Source: Haloimpatiens lingqiaonensis (GTDB lineage: Bacteria > Bacillota > Clostridia > Clostridiales > Clostridiaceae). From it: a DNA stretch of 43,435 bases. The notes below the pieces were generated by a model. The model did no database searches. It worked only from the letters and a program-made list of their open reading frames with translations, and had not been told where the DNA came from. This document shows positions 41,997 to 43,435 of this stretch, one piece after another. The stretch lies in NCBI RefSeq assembly GCF_901447495.1, contig NZ_CABDWS010000021.1, positions 1 to 43,435 on the forward strand, given 5' to 3'. Numbering within the stretch: position 1 is the stretch's first letter; every line of letters begins with the position of its first letter. Position numbers and translations under genes: made by a program.

Positions 41997-42047
41997 AAAA
42001 ACCCTTCAACCTTGAAATTTAATATTTCAAAGTTGAAGGGTTTTTCG
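41997..42047 (+). terminator. Rho-independent terminator after tRNA-Leu
   Basis: AACCCTTCAAC..TTGAAAT and ATTTCAAAGTTGAAGGGTT are near-perfect arms followed by TTTTT, seven bases after the tRNA. Confidence 0.9.
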
Positions 42048-42237
42048 TTGTAACATAATAAATTTTTAAGAGTATTATTGGCTATTATTAACTAATCTAA
42101 ATCTTCTCTATTATGCGGTTTTTGAATTGATCAAATCAGATATACGTCAGTTGCGATAATTTGCTTTCAACATTCTCAAAAAGGATATATAATATATATG
42201 GAAATATGCAAAAGGAATACTTTTAGGGGGAGTTAAA

Positions 42238-43155
42238 ATGAATAGATTACTGAATTCTATAATTGAAAACAACAGGAAATGGACTAAAGAAGGACAGGTA
42301 GCCTCTTATATACCAGAGCTTTCTAAAGTTGATTCAAATTTATTGGGCATTTGTATATCCACGCTAGGGGGAGAAGAACACTGTGCAGGAGATAGCGATA
42401 CTAAATTTACAATTCAAAGTATATCTAAAATAGTAACACTTATGTTGGCTATATTAGACAATGGAAAGGATTATGTATTTTCCAAGGTTGGTATGGAACC
42501 AACAGATACGTCCTTTAACTCTATAGTAAATTTAGAAATAAAAGATGCCCACAAACCTATAAATCCTATGATAAATGCTGGTGCCATTGCTACAGTATCT
42601 ATGATAGCAGGAAAGGATTCGGAGGAAGTTTTTGAAAGAATACTTAAGTTTACTAGAAAAATAAGTAATAACCCTAATATAGGTATTAATGACAGCGTTT
42701 ACAAATCTGAAAAGGAAACAGGAGACAGAAATAGAGCTCTTGCATACTTTATGAAGGGCACTGGTGTATTAGATGGAAATGTTGAAGAAATATTGAATGT
42801 TTATTTTAAACAGTGCTCTATAGAGGTAACTTGCCGGGACTTAGCTAGAATAGGAGCTATGCTTGCTAATGACGGCATAATGCCTTGGAGTGGTGAAAGA
42901 GTTGTGCCAAGAGATGTGGCTAGGATAGTAAAAACCATAATGGTTACTTGTGGCATGTATGATGCTTCAGGAAAATTTGCTGTGCAAATAGGCGTACCTG
43001 CTAAAAGTGGTGTAGGCGGAGGAATACTAGCTTGCGTACCAAGAAGAATGGGAGTAGCGGTTTTAGGACCTGCTCTAGATGAGAAGGGAAATAGTTTAGC
43101 TGGAATAAAAGTTATGGAAGAGCTATCTAAACAATTGGATTTAAGTATATTTTAA
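42238..43155 (+). CDS. glsA: Glutaminase
   Basis: This enzyme hydrolyses glutamine to glutamate and ammonia. It has 305 residues and a serine beta-lactamase-like fold, with Ser61 and Lys64 in QSISKIV, NPMINAGAI, SVYKSEKETGDRNRALAY and GVGGGILACVPRRMG. A GGGGGAG site precedes the ATG. It is monocistronic between two terminators. Confidence 0.95.
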   Translation: MNRLLNSIIENNRKWTKEGQVASYIPELSKVDSNLLGICISTLGGEEHCAGDSDTKFTIQSISKIVTLMLAILDNGKDYVFSKVGMEPTDTSFNSIVNLEIKDAHKPINPMINAGAIATVSMIAGKDSEEVFERILKFTRKISNNPNIGINDSVYKSEKETGDRNRALAYFMKGTGVLDGNVEEILNVYFKQCSIEVTCRDLARIGAMLANDGIMPWSGERVVPRDVARIVKTIMVTCGMYDASGKFAVQIGVPAKSGVGGGILACVPRRMGVAVLGPALDEKGNSLAGIKVMEELSKQLDLSIF

Positions 43156-43224
43156 ACAACAAGACACTAAATTATTTAAGCAGCTAGAAGGAATAATAAA
43201 TTAATATATTTTTAGGATTTATAT

Positions 43225-43310
43225 AAAAATCTGCCATTAAAGAAGTAGTAAAGTTGTAAAGGGTTCTAAGTTACAATTTTTTATGGATTTAAAGGCAGAT
43301 TTTTTATAAA
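43225..43310 (+). terminator. Terminator downstream of glsA
   Basis: AAAATCTGCC and GGCAGATTTTTT form the outer arms, with an inner GTTGTAA/TTACAAT pair, followed by T-rich sequence. Confidence 0.75.
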
Positions 43311-43341
43311 TAACTTTAGTTCTGCAAAATAAAAAGTCAAA

Positions 43342-43435
43342 TTGGTAATGCTACCAAAAAATAAATATGGCACACCGACGGTTTCCGTGATATATAAAAG
43401 TTATTACTCAATTAATCACACGGGAGGTTGTCAGT
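43342..43435 (+). ncRNA. Structured leader or RNA cut by the window edge
   Basis: A short hairpin TTGGTA-atgc-TACCAA is followed by a long imperfect stem: 43376-43391 (CGACGGTTTCCGTGAT) pairs with 43415-43434 (ATCACACGGGAGGTTGTCAG) using several G-U pairs and two small bulges. Its GC content is above background. I do not recognise a family. It is probably the 5' leader of the next gene to the right, or a transposon end. Confidence 0.4.

Noticed and set aside
41859-42053. 64-codon plus-strand frame over the tRNA
   Set aside because: It is translated tRNA-Leu and terminator sequence.
43342-43435. T-box leader at the right edge
   Set aside because: Neither the T-box sequence nor the stem I AG-bulge pattern is visible in the available bases.

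Overview
The window is low-GC, spore-former DNA and is almost certainly from a Clostridium of the C. botulinum group I / C. sporogenes type. This is inferred from the gene content (spoIIA operon, spoVA genes, YunB, HprK, ASADH of the archaeal/fungal type, a split acyl-CoA dehydratase activase set), the AT-rich codon use and strong AGGAGG ribosome sites. It looks like chromosomal core rather than phage or plasmid: there is no integrase, intact transposase or CRISPR.

Layout. 178-1005: spermidine synthase, its stop codon embedded in an 8-bp tandem repeat. 1328-2972: sigma-H promoter and spoIIAA-spoIIAB-sigF. 3371-5235: spoVAC-spoVAD-spoVAE, preceded by a heavily structured orphan element (3181-3304). 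5495-9628: class A penicillin-binding protein, YunB (apparently with a non-standard start codon) and hpt. 10217-18367: hflX with an unusual N-terminal JAMM-like domain, mtaD, small hypotheticals, a nucleotidyltransferase/MocR pair, a HEAT protein and YigZ. 18712-25273: flavodiiron protein, arginase, a 6S RNA gene, MTA phosphorylase, YnzC-like protein, HprK and an M18 aminopeptidase. 25442-32244: PHP phosphoesterase, lipoprotein, three-gene dehydratase-activase cluster, RNase Z-like protein and asd. 32571-41818: AraC regulator followed by a [NiFe]-hydrogenase locus (cytochrome b5-like protein, small and large subunits, maturation protease, HypA-like, HypF, HypC, HypD, HypE). 41904-43155: tRNA-Leu(CAA) and glutaminase.

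How the genes fit together. Sporulation genes (compartment-specific sigma control, dipicolinate transport, a YunB-type protein) form the left part. A scattered polyamine/methylthioadenosine theme (speE, arginase, mtaD, mtnP) runs through the middle. The right part is a self-contained uptake-type hydrogenase operon.

The most interesting points are: (1) the hydrogenase locus departs from the textbook in several ways: the conserved proton-gate Glu of the large subunit is Ser, the second proximal-cluster Cys of the small subunit is Asn, HypA lacks its zinc domain, HypF lacks its acylphosphatase and zinc-finger domains, and no hypB is present; (2) HflX carries an exact H-x-H-x7-S-x2-D JAMM signature; (3) two families of short MITE-like repeats are dispersed in intergenic regions, one of them placed in both cases between convergent genes and in inverted orientation 25 kb apart; (4) a multi-stem orphan RNA-like element lies upstream of spoVAC. 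All family calls are by eye from the sequence; no database search was run.
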